A stretch of 64,000 nucleotides of DNA from an uncultured Methanobrevibacter sp. (GCF_947170395.1 NZ_CAMVTE010000012.1:1-64000); one strand, 5' to 3'. Numbered from the stretch's first letter, positions 19,705 to 28,475 are shown. Notes: a model not told the origin generated them from the letters alone. Numbers and translations are program-made.

Positions 19705-20175
19705 TTATTTTAAATCATATAAGAAATTTTCATAATTTTCAACGAAATATCGGATATTTTTTCTTCCCTTTGTCGTGAATGTATGGCCTTCAGATGCCAA
19801 TTTCTCTTTTTGATATTCGATGCCTCCAGGATATTTCGGATTCAGTTCACCGTCTTTTTTAAGAGTTCTCCAAAAAGGAATTCTATCACAATCTCTTTCA
19901 CAGCTGGCCTGAGCTGAAAGGGAAATGAATATTCCTGCCGTCATTGGACAGGTGAATTCAGCACCATATTTTTGAGCTAGAAATGACCTGATTTCACTGA
20001 CAGTAATTACATTGCCTTCCGGAATTTGAGCCATGATGCCATTATAGTCTAGCGGAGGAGCTATCAGCATCTGAGAGCCACCATATCTTTCAATTGATTT
20101 TTCATCAGCAATTTCGATAATTTTTGGCATGTCCTTTGAATCGTTTAACTTGTCATTGAATGATTTTCTTGCCAT
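19705..20175 (-). CDS. Alkyltransferase-like (MGMT-fold) protein lacking the active Cys
   Basis: This 156-residue protein has the DNA-binding winged-helix fold of O6-alkylguanine transferases: a GNVITVSEIRSFLA helix region, and IPFWRTLKKDGELNP at the place where true enzymes have PCHRV. The acceptor Cys is thus replaced (P-F-W-R), as in alkyltransferase-like proteins that bind alkylated guanine and flag it for nucleotide excision repair. The N-terminal 40 residues and a Cys-containing insertion (SCERDCDR) are unlike Ogt. The ribosome binding site AGAGGTGAT is excellent. A genuine Ogt is encoded at 55571. Function is inferred from family only. Confidence 0.7.
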   Translation of the reverse strand: MARKSFNDKLNDSKDMPKIIEIADEKSIERYGGSQMLIAPPLDYNGIMAQIPEGNVITVSEIRSFLAQKYGAEFTCPMTAGIFISLSAQASCERDCDRIPFWRTLKKDGELNPKYPGGIEYQKEKLASEGHTFTTKGRKNIRYFVENYENFLYDLK

Positions 20176-20276
20176 AATATCACCTCTAGCTTTCCTCTAA
20201 ATTTGAAATAACCAATATTTAATTGTGTTGACAAAATTATTACAAAAGAAAATTTATTGAATCTGCAAAATGATTT

Positions 20277-20594
20277 TTAATTGGAACTTCGCCATGTGTT
20301 TCCACACTTAGCGCAACGAATAAAATTAGTTGGAGCCTCATCGGCTGATCTTGTCTGTACTGTCCACCAGTAACCTTTAGTTCCACCACATTTATAGCAG
20401 GTTATTCTGGTTGTAGGCAAGGCAACATTATTTCTGTCGGTGACGATAACTTTTGCCTCGGGATTTGTTTCACCTTCAAAAGAGTACTGTTCCTCAATAT
20501 CCTCATCGGTTAATGACTTTTCATAACCGCATCTACATTTAATCTTGCCTTTTTTAGGCATTAACATCTTACCACAATCAGGACAGAATTCCAT
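20277..20594 (-). CDS. tfs: Transcription factor S (TFIIS-like RNA polymerase cleavage factor)
   Basis: This 105-residue protein has two zinc ribbons: an N-terminal CPDCG and CRCG ribbon that docks on RNA polymerase, and a C-terminal ribbon (CYKCGG and CAKCGNTWR). The latter carries the RSADEAPT loop whose Asp-Glu pair stimulates transcript cleavage by stalled polymerase. I chose the ATG at 20594 (MEFCPDCG), as in other archaeal TFS proteins, with GGTG about 9 nt upstream; an ATG at 20609 is in frame. It lies alone on the minus strand. Confidence 0.92.
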   Translation of the reverse strand: MEFCPDCGKMLMPKKGKIKCRCGYEKSLTDEDIEEQYSFEGETNPEAKVIVTDRNNVALPTTRITCYKCGGTKGYWWTVQTRSADEAPTNFIRCAKCGNTWRSSN

Positions 20595-20750
20595 ATTACT
20601 AAACACCATTTAAAATTCGTAAGTATTAATTTAATTAAACCAGTTTATAAAATTATCTACACTTTCTAAAGTATAGGAAAATTAATGTTTCTAAAAAATG
20701 AATATCTGAAAAAATAAAAAAAGAATAAATATCCTAAGATATTTACTCAC

Positions 20751-23498
20751 TTATTTTCTTCTTATGTACATGACACCAGCAACAGCACCAATTATGATTA
20801 AAACAAAAGCCATTCCATAGAGTAAATTATTATAATCAATTTCTTTTGACTCTTTTTTCTCAATTTCATATGCTTTTGAACTGTCACTTGACTCTCCAGC
20901 TTGGTTATCATCAGAAGATGAATCATCAGAAGAATCATCAGAAGATGAATCATCGGAAACCGGAGTAGCAGCTGAAGCTGCATATACAGAACCAACAGGA
21001 TTTGAAGATCTTCCTACGCTAGTACTAGTTCCTCTATTGTTAGATCCCCTATTAGTAGCTTTTGAAGATGAAGTGTCTTTAGAATTGGATTTTTGAGAAC
21101 TTCCATCATCAGTTTTTGTGTTTCCACCATTATCATTGGCATCTTTATCACTTGAAGATGAAACTGGAAGAGTATCATTTAATGCCATTAAGTATAAAAT
21201 TGCATCTCCTTCTTCAGTTTGATAAGCACCTGCCCTAATAGTATCTAACATTTCTTTATTGATTTCTTTAGTTGCAACAAATTCGACAAGAGGAGCTCTT
21301 ACTAAACCTGGTGAAGAATAATCTCCTTTGAATAATTTATTCCATTCTTCATAGTTTGCAGAACCACCAGTTGCAAATTTAGGGAATGCAACTTGAGCAA
21401 GGGTTGCAGTACCAGTTTGGGTTTGTTCATTCCAACGAATAATAATATTCACATAACTTGATTTATTTCCACCATCTGCAGTAGCTTCTGAATATCTTAA
21501 ATTGTAATAATTCTGCATACCCGGTGAAACACCAAGAAGTCTGGATAAGGTGTCATCTTTACAGTATGCTAATGTAGTAACAAGCATATATGTTTCATTT
21601 TCACCTAACGGCAATTCATCAAATACTTTATCAGCAAGCAATATTCCTGGAGAACCGCCAGGGCATACATGGTTGTGGAATAACCATGCAAGTAAAATAT
21701 CATATGCCGGGTTGTATTTAATTGAATTATCCTGAATATTATATTGTTGTGGACAAATTTCAAATTGACCAGAAGTTTGATTGTATAATAAACTGTATGA
21801 AGCAGTATTTGCATTGTTTAATGGATCTAACCAGAAGAAATCAAATACTAACTCTTTCCACAATGCAGTGTGCACTGGTAATAAAGTTGCTCTACTCAAT
21901 CTAGAACCTAAAATTTCAGCGATACCGTCATATACGCTTGTAGTATCAGTATTATCAATACGTACAAATCCAGCACTAGTTAGAACATAGAAATTAGACA
22001 TATCTTTTTCAATAGTTATATTAATTGAATTAAAGTAATTAGTAGCATTAATTGCTGCTTGTCTACCGATATTAATTAAATCCTGTTCTGTAAGAGATGA
22101 TGCTTTAAGTTCTTTATTAGAGTCTGATTCTATGTGAGTCAAATTTAAACTATAAATATAGTCCAAATCCAATCCTCTTGCATCCACATCGATTGAAGCA
22201 TCACTTGTTCCCATTATTTGAATTAATTGCTCTTCAGTTAAATATCCTAATTGATCTACAATAACTATTAATGATTCTGGATCTTTAGCTAATTTATCAA
22301 TTAACCATTTTTGATATTTTAAATCATTTGCAGAACTTGCATCAGGATTAAGTCCAGTTAAAGTTTTAAATTCTTTTTTAAGACCATCTTCATTATAAGA
22401 CATCAATATTAAAATACCAGTATTGGATGTTGTATTCCATCTTATAAATCCTGTCATTGTTGTATTAACCATAGTGTCAATACCAACATATGCTCTTTTA
22501 CCTGGAGTAATATCCATTGACCAAACAAATGAATCATCATCAGACCCTCCTGGAACTCCTACAACATAATATGCTGTATTTTCAAGTGGATTAACACCTG
22601 TTTCACCCCTAGGTGGGAAATATTTGAGTAAAGTATGAATCATTGCCTGACCACTTACTAACCCTGTACAAACATGACCATGATAAGCTGATTGAGTTAA
22701 AACATCAGCAGACAAACCTGCAGCCCAAGCATTAGCTAAACTAACATAAGAATAAGCGTCCTCAGAACCTAAAACTTTTTGTAATTCTTTCCATTTATTT
22801 GCATTCATATTTGCGCTGTCAACAGTTCCAACATATATCGGAGTCAATGTAGCATTTTTATAAAATGCCATAGTTAAATCATTTCCTCTTTTGACTACAA
22901 AAGCAAAATCAGTCGGATCAGTTCTTATAGCAGAAAGAGTTAAAATGTTTCCCTGACCATAGGTAATAAAACCATCAGCAGCATTTATAATTCCATCCAA
23001 AACGTCTTCAGTTGTTGTTCCATCAATTCTTGTTAATCCAGCAGTAGTAATTACTAAAACTTCATCAGCATTTTTAAAATCAAGTTTATTATTAGCATCA
23101 ACAGTTATATCATAACCGATTTTATAATTGTTAGTTGCTTTAAGATTAAAAATTAAATTACTTGAGTTAGCATTATCAAAAGTAATTACCTGTGAAGCTT
23201 GTTCATAACCATGTGCAGAAACAAAAATAGTATAATTTTTCTCACTGTCAACATCATCTAGAGCAATATTATATTTATTGTCATTTGAAGTTTTTTGATA
23301 AGAAACACTATTTCCATCTTGATTAACAATTATTTGAGGATTAATATTTTCATTATATTCGTAGTTAACTTCAATATTTACATCAGCGCCCTGTTTGGCA
23401 ACAGATGCAACATCCAAATCATCACTAGCTGAAACAGAAGTTATCATAACTAATGAAATGAATATTAACAAAACAATGAATAAATTTTTTTTATTCAT
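20751..23498 (-). CDS. Surface-tethered tandem FmdE-domain protein (copy 1)
   Basis: This 915-residue protein has a signal peptide (residues 1-25), a short extracellular beta-rich segment, then two FmdE-like domains. The first begins with VLVITTAGLTRIDG and carries the HGHVCTG motif at residues 273-279. The second begins with FYVLTSAGFVRID and carries FHNHVCPGG at about 607-615. A Ser/Asp-rich stalk and a C-terminal membrane helix followed by RRK anchor it outside the cell. FmdE domains bind metal through the His/Cys motif. Typical FmdE proteins are single-domain and cytosolic, so the name does not imply a subunit of formylmethanofuran dehydrogenase. A paralogue at 28529 closes the same gene block. 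A role in capturing a metal or metallo-cofactor is inferred. Confidence 0.75.
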   Translation of the reverse strand: MNKKNLFIVLLIFISLVMITSVSASDDLDVASVAKQGADVNIEVNYEYNENINPQIIVNQDGNSVSYQKTSNDNKYNIALDDVDSEKNYTIFVSAHGYEQASQVITFDNANSSNLIFNLKATNNYKIGYDITVDANNKLDFKNADEVLVITTAGLTRIDGTTTEDVLDGIINAADGFITYGQGNILTLSAIRTDPTDFAFVVKRGNDLTMAFYKNATLTPIYVGTVDSANMNANKWKELQKVLGSEDAYSYVSLANAWAAGLSADVLTQSAYHGHVCTGLVSGQAMIHTLLKYFPPRGETGVNPLENTAYYVVGVPGGSDDDSFVWSMDITPGKRAYVGIDTMVNTTMTGFIRWNTTSNTGILILMSYNEDGLKKEFKTLTGLNPDASSANDLKYQKWLIDKLAKDPESLIVIVDQLGYLTEEQLIQIMGTSDASIDVDARGLDLDYIYSLNLTHIESDSNKELKASSLTEQDLINIGRQAAINATNYFNSINITIEKDMSNFYVLTSAGFVRIDNTDTTSVYDGIAEILGSRLSRATLLPVHTALWKELVFDFFWLDPLNNANTASYSLLYNQTSGQFEICPQQYNIQDNSIKYNPAYDILLAWLFHNHVCPGGSPGILLADKVFDELPLGENETYMLVTTLAYCKDDTLSRLLGVSPGMQNYYNLRYSEATADGGNKSSYVNIIIRWNEQTQTGTATLAQVAFPKFATGGSANYEEWNKLFKGDYSSPGLVRAPLVEFVATKEINKEMLDTIRAGAYQTEEGDAILYLMALNDTLPVSSSSDKDANDNGGNTKTDDGSSQKSNSKDTSSSKATNRGSNNRGTSTSVGRSSNPVGSVYAASAATPVSDDSSSDDSSDDSSSDDNQAGESSDSSKAYEIEKKESKEIDYNNLLYGMAFVLIIIGAVAGVMYIRRK

Positions 23499-23582
23499 TT
23501 TTTTTAGTACCCCCCATAAAATTTTAAAAAAATTTTATATAATCATGTATAGACTTATAATCTACACAGATTGTCATTTAAA

Positions 23583-23610
23583 GTAATACATATATAAATA
23601 TAATTATTAC
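23583..23610. promoter_or_regulatory. Inverted repeat GTAATA-N16-TATTAC upstream of FmdE copy 1
   Basis: Perfect 6-bp half sites at 23583-23588 and 23605-23610 are separated by 16 bp, 85-112 bp before the start codon at 23498. A similar repeat with a 17-bp gap lies before the other FmdE gene. A further GTATTAC lies at 23636-23642. Such spacing fits a dimeric repressor; the regulator is unknown and AT-richness makes chance possible. Confidence 0.4.
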
Positions 23611-23713
23611 TAAATTATCATAAATTTGATAAAAAGTATTACGATGTTAAACATTAAATAAAATAACCAACTAACAAATTGAAAAACCAGAAAAAAATAA
23701 CCTCAAAAAGAAT

Positions 23714-23728
23714 CATTCATAATGAATG
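23714..23728. promoter_or_regulatory. Palindrome CATTCAT-A-ATGAATG
   Basis: A perfect 7-bp inverted repeat with a 1-bp centre lies about 220 bp upstream of the FmdE copy 1 gene, in the 573-bp gap after the membrane protein pair. It could be an operator or part of a transcript end; nothing in the sequence decides. Confidence 0.3.
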
Positions 23729-23807
23729 TGGCGCCTGTAGATTAAGAAATTAAATATTAACATATATTATAGCGAAAAGAGCTAAATAGAAAATATTTGA
23801 TGTAAAG

Positions 23808-23975
23808 ATGAAAAATAATAATCATTCACAATTAAAAGAAAATAAAAAAGAAAAAAATTTCAAAATACCTCAAACTACCCCAATTAATCTTTTTAAAAAA
23901 ACAGAAAACATATTAAAAAACAAAACAAAGTTGGCAAGCTGGCTAAAATCCAAATGCAAAATCAACAGTTCTTAA
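23808..23975 (+). CDS. Possible 55-residue basic small protein (weak)
   Basis: A plus-strand frame of 55 codons lies within the 573-bp gap at 23499-24071. The peptide is very rich in Lys and Asn, with a possible amphipathic C-terminal half (NLFKKTENILKNKTKLASW). The ribosome binding site is weak (GATGTAAAG) and the codons follow the AT-rich background, so a chance frame is quite possible. It is noted because the gap otherwise holds only regulatory-looking repeats. Confidence 0.2.
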   Translation: MKNNNHSQLKENKKEKNFKIPQTTPINLFKKTENILKNKTKLASWLKSKCKINSS

Positions 23976-24071
23976 GACTTTTTTGATACTTCATTAGAAA
24001 AAGAAACTGTTAATGTGTAAAACAGGTTGTTAATAACTGTCAATTTAATCAATCGACATTTTAAAAATAAT

Positions 24072-24461
24072 CTACATATCAAAGTAGTTTAAAACCAAAA
24101 CAATTATGCCGCAAATTGCCAGAATCATTTGGGTATCCAGAACGATGCCCGAACTTAATGTCAAAGGTCCCGGAAATACACCATCACCGAATATCATCGG
24201 CATGACATAGACAAACACCGCCGCAAATATTACAATACAGACGATGGCCAGGACAAATCTGGAATAATTGTCGGGAATTATTCCGTCTTCGATTATGCGG
24301 CTTACTCCAAAACATGCAAAGATATACATTCCAACCAGTGCTGCAATAAACGGAAGATAAGCATTTTGCAGAGTGCCTATGAAAAACCAGACCATAACAG
24401 TTACGATAACTGCTCCAATAAGGTTCATGAACATTGATTTGATTAATTCGCCAACTTTCAT
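24072..24461 (-). CDS. Small membrane protein, paralogue of the upstream gene
   Basis: This 129-residue protein has four hydrophobic segments. A central motif (YxFxxxGVxxIIEDGIIPDNYSRFVLAI) and a later PMIFGDGVFP turn are recognisably shared with the preceding gene, showing an old tandem duplication. Its ATG abuts the stop of that gene and uses GTGAT as ribosome binding site, so the two are translated together and probably form a heteromeric membrane complex. I do not recognise a named family. Position next to the DUF2149-ExbB-DUF2162 genes suggests a part in the same process. Confidence 0.7.
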   Translation of the reverse strand: MKVGELIKSMFMNLIGAVIVTVMVWFFIGTLQNAYLPFIAALVGMYIFACFGVSRIIEDGIIPDNYSRFVLAIVCIVIFAAVFVYVMPMIFGDGVFPGPLTLSSGIVLDTQMILAICGIIVLVLNYFDM

Positions 24462-24899
24462 TTAATCACGGTTAAAATGTTTGTATCTTCTGTAAATAAG
24501 GAAATTGAATATCAGCATCACTACGGCGAAAAGCGCCAAATAAAACTCCTTGCTTAATGCAAGATTGAAAAATGTGCCGCCATAGTTCAGGAATAAATAT
24601 TCTGTTGGCGGAAATGCGTTCGGACCGAACAGTAACGGTATGATAAAAACAAATGCAATATCGAATGCCAAAATGTAAAGTATTGCAACAATGAATCTTA
24701 TGTAATTATTTGGAATTTTCTGTGCTTCCACAAGATTATTTACGCCATAAACGACTAAAAAGTACAATCCAAATAAATTACCCAAATACATTCCTCCCTT
24801 AAGGTGAAATGCGTCCAGGATATCTGAAGTAACTATAGCAATTATTAATGAGGAGACAAAATTCAATATCAAAACTCTAAGAATATTACCATGCTTCAT
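24462..24899 (-). CDS. Small membrane protein, first of a tandem pair
   Basis: This 145-residue protein has four hydrophobic segments and a basic C-terminus (YRRYKHFNRD). It shares the pattern GVxNLVEAxKIPxNYIRFIVAI and PLLFGPNAFPP with the next gene but has a larger loop after that motif. The ATG at 24899 follows a clear CCGGTGAT ribosome binding site. A gap of about 107 bp separates it from the DUF2149 gene, so it may share the same transcript. Function unknown. Confidence 0.7.
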   Translation of the reverse strand: MKHGNILRVLILNFVSSLIIAIVTSDILDAFHLKGGMYLGNLFGLYFLVVYGVNNLVEAQKIPNNYIRFIVAILYILAFDIAFVFIIPLLFGPNAFPPTEYLFLNYGGTFFNLALSKEFYLALFAVVMLIFNFLIYRRYKHFNRD

Positions 24900-25006
24900 G
24901 AAATCACCGGAAAATGTTTGAAGTAAAATCAGTTATTATGTATGTATGTTAAAACATATAAGTGTTAAAAAAAAAATAGGTCAAAAAAAAGTTAAGTGTG
25001 AAAGGC

Positions 25007-25330
25007 TTAGCCTTCCACCATGATCAGCTTACCCGTAGCAGGGTCTTTATAAACCTTACCCATCTCGGTATAACCCTGACCGGAACTGTTTGAAGTGTCA
25101 GGGGTTTCATTCAACTGCTGGCCTTGATCAACTTCAGTCATTTTCTGTTGCTGCATCTGGTCTTGAATGTTATTGTCAGGGTCAATCATTGCCTGCATAT
25201 TCCAGCTTATGATAACGAAAACCAGAAAGCCCACAGCAATAACAAGCATTGCATCCACCAAGTTGGATGTACCTGCCATTGGGTCTTCTTCGACACGTTT
25301 AGCCCTTCGTCTTCCACCTTTTCTTACCAT
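25007..25330 (-). CDS. DUF2149 family protein (HmuV/ExbD-like partner)
   Basis: This 107-residue protein has a basic cytoplasmic N-terminus (VRKGGRRRAKR), the GTSNLVDAMLVIAVGF membrane helix near residues 19-44 and a soluble outer tail of 60 residues ending in DPATGKLIMVEG. One N-terminal helix with an Asp in it, next to an ExbB-type gene, is the architecture of ExbD/TolR proton-motive-force partners. I chose the ATG at 25330, which has AGTGAT upstream and begins 7 bp after the ExbB stop; the 25369 start would add residues inside the previous gene. In Bacteroidetes heme loci the DUF2149 gene is, from memory, hmuV. Confidence 0.75.
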   Translation of the reverse strand: MVRKGGRRRAKRVEEDPMAGTSNLVDAMLVIAVGFLVFVIISWNMQAMIDPDNNIQDQMQQQKMTEVDQGQQLNETPDTSNSSGQGYTEMGKVYKDPATGKLIMVEG

Positions 25331-25337
25331 AAAATCA

Positions 25338-25982
25338 CTATTTACCCATTTTATCAAGAACAGCGTCAATTAAAGCATCCAAATCAGATAGATATCTGTC
25401 ATACCATCCTGACCTGACTTTACTGATTACATAACATAATGCACCTGAACCGATACCTACAATAGTAGTGTTGAACGCAACTGTCAGAGAACTTGCAAGA
25501 GTGTTAATGTCACCTGCACCCAATGCGGCAAGTCCCGGACCCATTGGAATTAAAGTACCCATTAAACCTAACGTAGGTCCGATTTTAGTAATAATATCAG
25601 TTTTCTGTAATGTAGATTCGGTTTTTTCTTCTTCAAATTCAAATAATTTACGAGCCAAAGCTTCTCTTGATGAATTACCTAAACTTTCAGAAGATGCAAT
25701 TTCATCTAAAACCTTCTTTTGAGATTTTGGGATTTTTGCTGAAGAAATTACACTTTTCAATTTGTCCTGTGATTCAGCAGCATTGATTTCATAAATCAAA
25801 TCCCTTATTGTTCCAACGGAAACTTTACGTCTGGAAGTATATTCAGCAATAATTCCTCCCAATGCAATAATACTTATTATAACAATTACGAGCAAAATTA
25901 TAAGAACCGGAATTGTTAAGCTTTGTGAAATTACATCAAGAGATCCTGTTAAAAATTCTCCACCCGGAATATTTAAAGCCAT
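25338..25982 (-). CDS. MotA/TolQ/ExbB-type proton channel
   Basis: This 214-residue protein has a first membrane helix at about residues 22-45, a cytoplasmic segment of about 80 residues, and two C-terminal helices with the family signature: TKIGPTLGLMGTLIPMGPGL followed by LASSLTVAFNTTIVGIGSGAL. It would use the proton gradient to drive movement of a partner, here probably the DUF2149 protein. The ATG at 25982 is preceded by AGGTGA; an upstream GTG at 25991 is in frame. It lies 13 bp after DUF2162 and 7 bp before DUF2149, in the order DUF2162-ExbB-DUF2149. Confidence 0.85.
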   Translation of the reverse strand: MALNIPGGEFLTGSLDVISQSLTIPVLIILLVIVIISIIALGGIIAEYTSRRKVSVGTIRDLIYEINAAESQDKLKSVISSAKIPKSQKKVLDEIASSESLGNSSREALARKLFEFEEEKTESTLQKTDIITKIGPTLGLMGTLIPMGPGLAALGAGDINTLASSLTVAFNTTIVGIGSGALCYVISKVRSGWYDRYLSDLDALIDAVLDKMGK

Positions 25983-25995
25983 AATTTTCACCTAG

Positions 25996-26703
25996 TTATT
26001 TTAAAATACTACCTCTTCTATTTAAAACGGCACCACCCACTAATAAAATAGCGAATGCCACAATAATCATTAATAAATCTTGAGGAGAACCAATAGTAAT
26101 TGGAGTTAAAGTTTTTGTTAAAACACCTGCAATGTTTGGAATTACAATAGCTGAAAGCAGGAAGTATGCTCCAAGCAACAGCATGAAATTTCCCAAAACA
26201 ACAGGATACGGTTTTTTGATAAACCTGATGATTGTATTTGATGCAAGATAAGTCACAATCATGACTCCAACAAGTGCGGCTGCCGCATACCAGCTTAAAT
26301 TAAGTGAGCTGACGCCTATTGTTGGTGCAACAATCAATACACTGGCAATGATTGACCCGAAACAGCAAGGACAAGGAGCAATAATAGCCAGGGAAGTTGC
26401 AGTAGATGTATTCTTATCATGTATTTTCCATTCCCTTATAGTAAACAAACCTGCAACAATCATGATTGAAGCCATTATAATGTAAAATATAGTATTGTAA
26501 CTGTAGATAGCCTGAATTAGCTGTTCAGCAAATAATGACGCAATAGCTGATATTACAATTACTCCACCACCATATGCAATACAAATTGCTGCAAATAATT
26601 TTTTAGACAAATTGGCCAAACCTGAAGCCAGCCCTATCTTTATACCAAAAACAAGAACGGATGCAAAGATACCCACTTGCCATAAAACACTCATCATATC
26701 CAT
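25996..26703 (-). CDS. DUF2162 family putative transporter (HmuT-like)
   Basis: This 235-residue integral membrane protein has about six helices. A CPCC cluster at residues 111-114, between helices 3 and 4, is a striking feature of this family and could bind a metal. The ribosome binding site is AAGGAG and the start is firm. It is the first gene of the tight DUF2162-ExbB-DUF2149 set and is preceded by a 148-bp gap that can hold its own promoter, with two TATTAC elements there (26737 to 26756). Family members are called putative transporters; no substrate has been established that I know of. Confidence 0.8.
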   Translation of the reverse strand: MDMMSVLWQVGIFASVLVFGIKIGLASGLANLSKKLFAAICIAYGGGVIVISAIASLFAEQLIQAIYSYNTIFYIIMASIMIVAGLFTIREWKIHDKNTSTATSLAIIAPCPCCFGSIIASVLIVAPTIGVSSLNLSWYAAAALVGVMIVTYLASNTIIRFIKKPYPVVLGNFMLLLGAYFLLSAIVIPNIAGVLTKTLTPITIGSPQDLLMIIVAFAILLVGGAVLNRRGSILK

Positions 26704-26851
26704 ATTTAATTCTCCTTAATCAATTTGAATTTAATTTATTACAAATAACTATTACTTTAATAAAGTATTTAAATTTTATAAATTTGCGATGTGTATTCAA
26801 ACAAACATCAATATTATATTATAAAATTTGATTAATAAAATATTTTCTTTT

Positions 26852-27331
26852 TCATCGTTTTGATTTAACCAAAACCCCAATGCCTATTCCAATTATCAAT
26901 CCAATTATCAGTCCTGAAACCAGAGGAGTTATGAAATTTGAATTTTGCTGGGATTCAACATTAACATTACCTATTTTTATCAGTCCGTCCTTAACAGAAT
27001 CGTTGTTTACATCATCAACAATTATCAGTCTGTCAGATACTTCAGGATGATTTTTCAAGAATTCATTTGCTGTATCCTGATATGAAGTAACAAGAATTCT
27101 CTTGTTTGAATTGTTCAGCATATGCTCAAGCTGGTGAGCAACTTCTCCATCGGATGTGAACTTATAGACGCTGATGTTAATGTTGTTTGCATCTGCAATC
27201 TCCTTAACCAATACGCCGTTGTCGTCATTTGCAATGACCATAGTATCGGCAGTAACATCAACTCCATGAGCATATAATCCCTGAACACCGGCCAGAAGTA
27301 TAATCAAAATAATTAAAAATTTTTTCACCAT
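26852..27331 (-). CDS. Secreted membrane-tethered small protein
   Basis: This 159-residue protein has a signal peptide ending near LYA, so that the mature chain would begin with His-Gly or Ala-His-Gly. About 105 residues of soluble domain with alternating strands and helices (VVKEIADANNINISVYKF, RILVTSYQD, RLIIVDDV) follow. It ends in a glycine-rich C-terminal membrane helix with a KSKR tail. The protein faces the outside and is anchored at its C-terminus. It starts 8 bp after the CbiM stop. The His near the mature N-terminus and the position after CbiM suggest a metal-binding accessory; no family name is recognised. Confidence 0.6.
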   Translation of the reverse strand: MVKKFLIILIILLAGVQGLYAHGVDVTADTMVIANDDNGVLVKEIADANNINISVYKFTSDGEVAHQLEHMLNNSNKRILVTSYQDTANEFLKNHPEVSDRLIIVDDVNNDSVKDGLIKIGNVNVESQQNSNFITPLVSGLIIGLIIGIGIGVLVKSKR

Positions 27332-27339
27332 AAAAACAC

Positions 27340-27963
27340 CTATATTTTATTTATATTCATAATTTCAGGCTTTATTGTCCTGATTGCATAAATTATAATC
27401 GTATTTGCAAATCCTTCAATGACCCCAACAAACAAATAAAATGGAACCAGAGTGGCTAAAAGACTATCCAGATTCATGGCGCCTGACACCATTAATATCA
27501 AAATCTGGGCGAATGTGGCTAATACAATGCCAGCTACTGTTGAGATAAATATTGCCAGTTTATCATTAACGTTGTCCAATAGAGTGTAAAATCCATAAGT
27601 TACAAAGGCAACGACAACACCTATGACGAGAAAATTGGCTCCAAAACATACTATTCCACCCATATCCAGAGCCAATGCCTGCATAAGCAATCCGAAAAAT
27701 GAAACAATAGATCCGTTAAATGGCCCTAGAATGATTGCCACCAATGGAATCAAAAAGAAATGTATCGGAACTCCTAGAGGAGACGGAATAGAAAGCGAGG
27801 TTACAACCACAAAAAACACTGAAAACAGTGCAATTGAAACCATAGTCCTTTCTTTTTGGGGGTTTTTTGAAAATTTATGTAAAAAGACAGCTATAACAAT
27901 TAATGTAATGCACCAATATACTGCAGACTGTTCGATTGGAATTATTCCATCCGGCAAATGCAT
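27340..27963 (-). CDS. cbiM: CbiM/NikM-type cobalt or nickel transport membrane protein
   Basis: This 207-residue protein starts with MHLPDG, the N-terminus that in CbiM/NikM S-components folds back into the membrane and uses His2 to bind cobalt or nickel. About six helices follow, with the conserved GVPIHFFLIPLVAIILGPFNG region near residues 65-85. In ECF transporters this subunit works with CbiQ and CbiO, but no ECF ATPase gene is in the window. Its ATG overlaps the upstream stop codon by one base (TAATG), so the two are translationally coupled. Nickel versus cobalt cannot be decided; methanogens need both, for F430 and B12. Confidence 0.85.
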   Translation of the reverse strand: MHLPDGIIPIEQSAVYWCITLIVIAVFLHKFSKNPQKERTMVSIALFSVFFVVVTSLSIPSPLGVPIHFFLIPLVAIILGPFNGSIVSFFGLLMQALALDMGGIVCFGANFLVIGVVVAFVTYGFYTLLDNVNDKLAIFISTVAGIVLATFAQILILMVSGAMNLDSLLATLVPFYLFVGVIEGFANTIIIYAIRTIKPEIMNINKI

Positions 27964-28475
27964 TAAATCACCTTAATTTTATGCAATAATACAATTACAG
28001 CAAAACCGAATAAGAATGCGCATATTAAAATAGCAACATTAGTGACTGTGAAAACAGATGAATCATCATTATCATCTGCTGCTGATTCATTTACATTGCT
28101 TTCATTTGTAGCATTATCACTTACATTACCTTCGCCATTATCCAAAACAACTTCACTGGCACCATTGTCGTTGGAACTCTGGGATTTGGAAGACTCATAA
28201 CTGCTGGCTGAACTTCCCCCACCATTATTTGAACTGCCTGACGAACTGCTTTGTGAAGACTGGGAACTGGAATCAGCGCTTGAACTAGATTGAGAGTGAA
28301 CTTGAGAACTTCCAGATGAACTGTCCTGTGATGGAGACAGAGAAGAAGAACTGGCTGAAGGAGATACAACCTCTTCGGGATGATATTCTCCATGTCCAGG
28401 ATGTGCCACCACACAAGAAAAAGTCATTCCAAAAACAATCAAAATCAAAATATAAAAAACAAGTTTATGATTAAT
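27963..28475 (-). CDS. Ser-rich secreted protein with His-rich mature N-terminus; possible ATT start
   Basis: The signal peptide (HKLVFYILILIVFGMTFSCVVA) is followed at once by HPGHGEYHPEE, three His that could bind metal at the cell surface. A Ser-rich low-complexity stalk of about 75 residues, an acidic stretch and a C-terminal membrane helix follow. There is no ATG: the only in-frame conventional codon is a TTG at 28490 without a ribosome binding site. The strong AAGGTGG element sits just before an ATT at 28475, which I take as the likely start (170 residues). It precedes and couples to CbiM. CbiN- or NikN-like accessory function is a guess from position. Confidence 0.6.
   Translation of the reverse strand: MNHKLVFYILILIVFGMTFSCVVAHPGHGEYHPEEVVSPSASSSSLSPSQDSSSGSSQVHSQSSSSADSSSQSSQSSSSGSSNNGGGSSASSYESSKSQSSNDNGASEVVLDNGEGNVSDNATNESNVNESAADDNDDSSVFTVTNVAILICAFLFGFAVIVLLHKIKVI

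Noticed and set aside
20751-23498. True formylmethanofuran dehydrogenase subunit E
   Set aside because: The protein is exported and tethered outside, has two domains and no link to fmd genes; only the domain name is shared.
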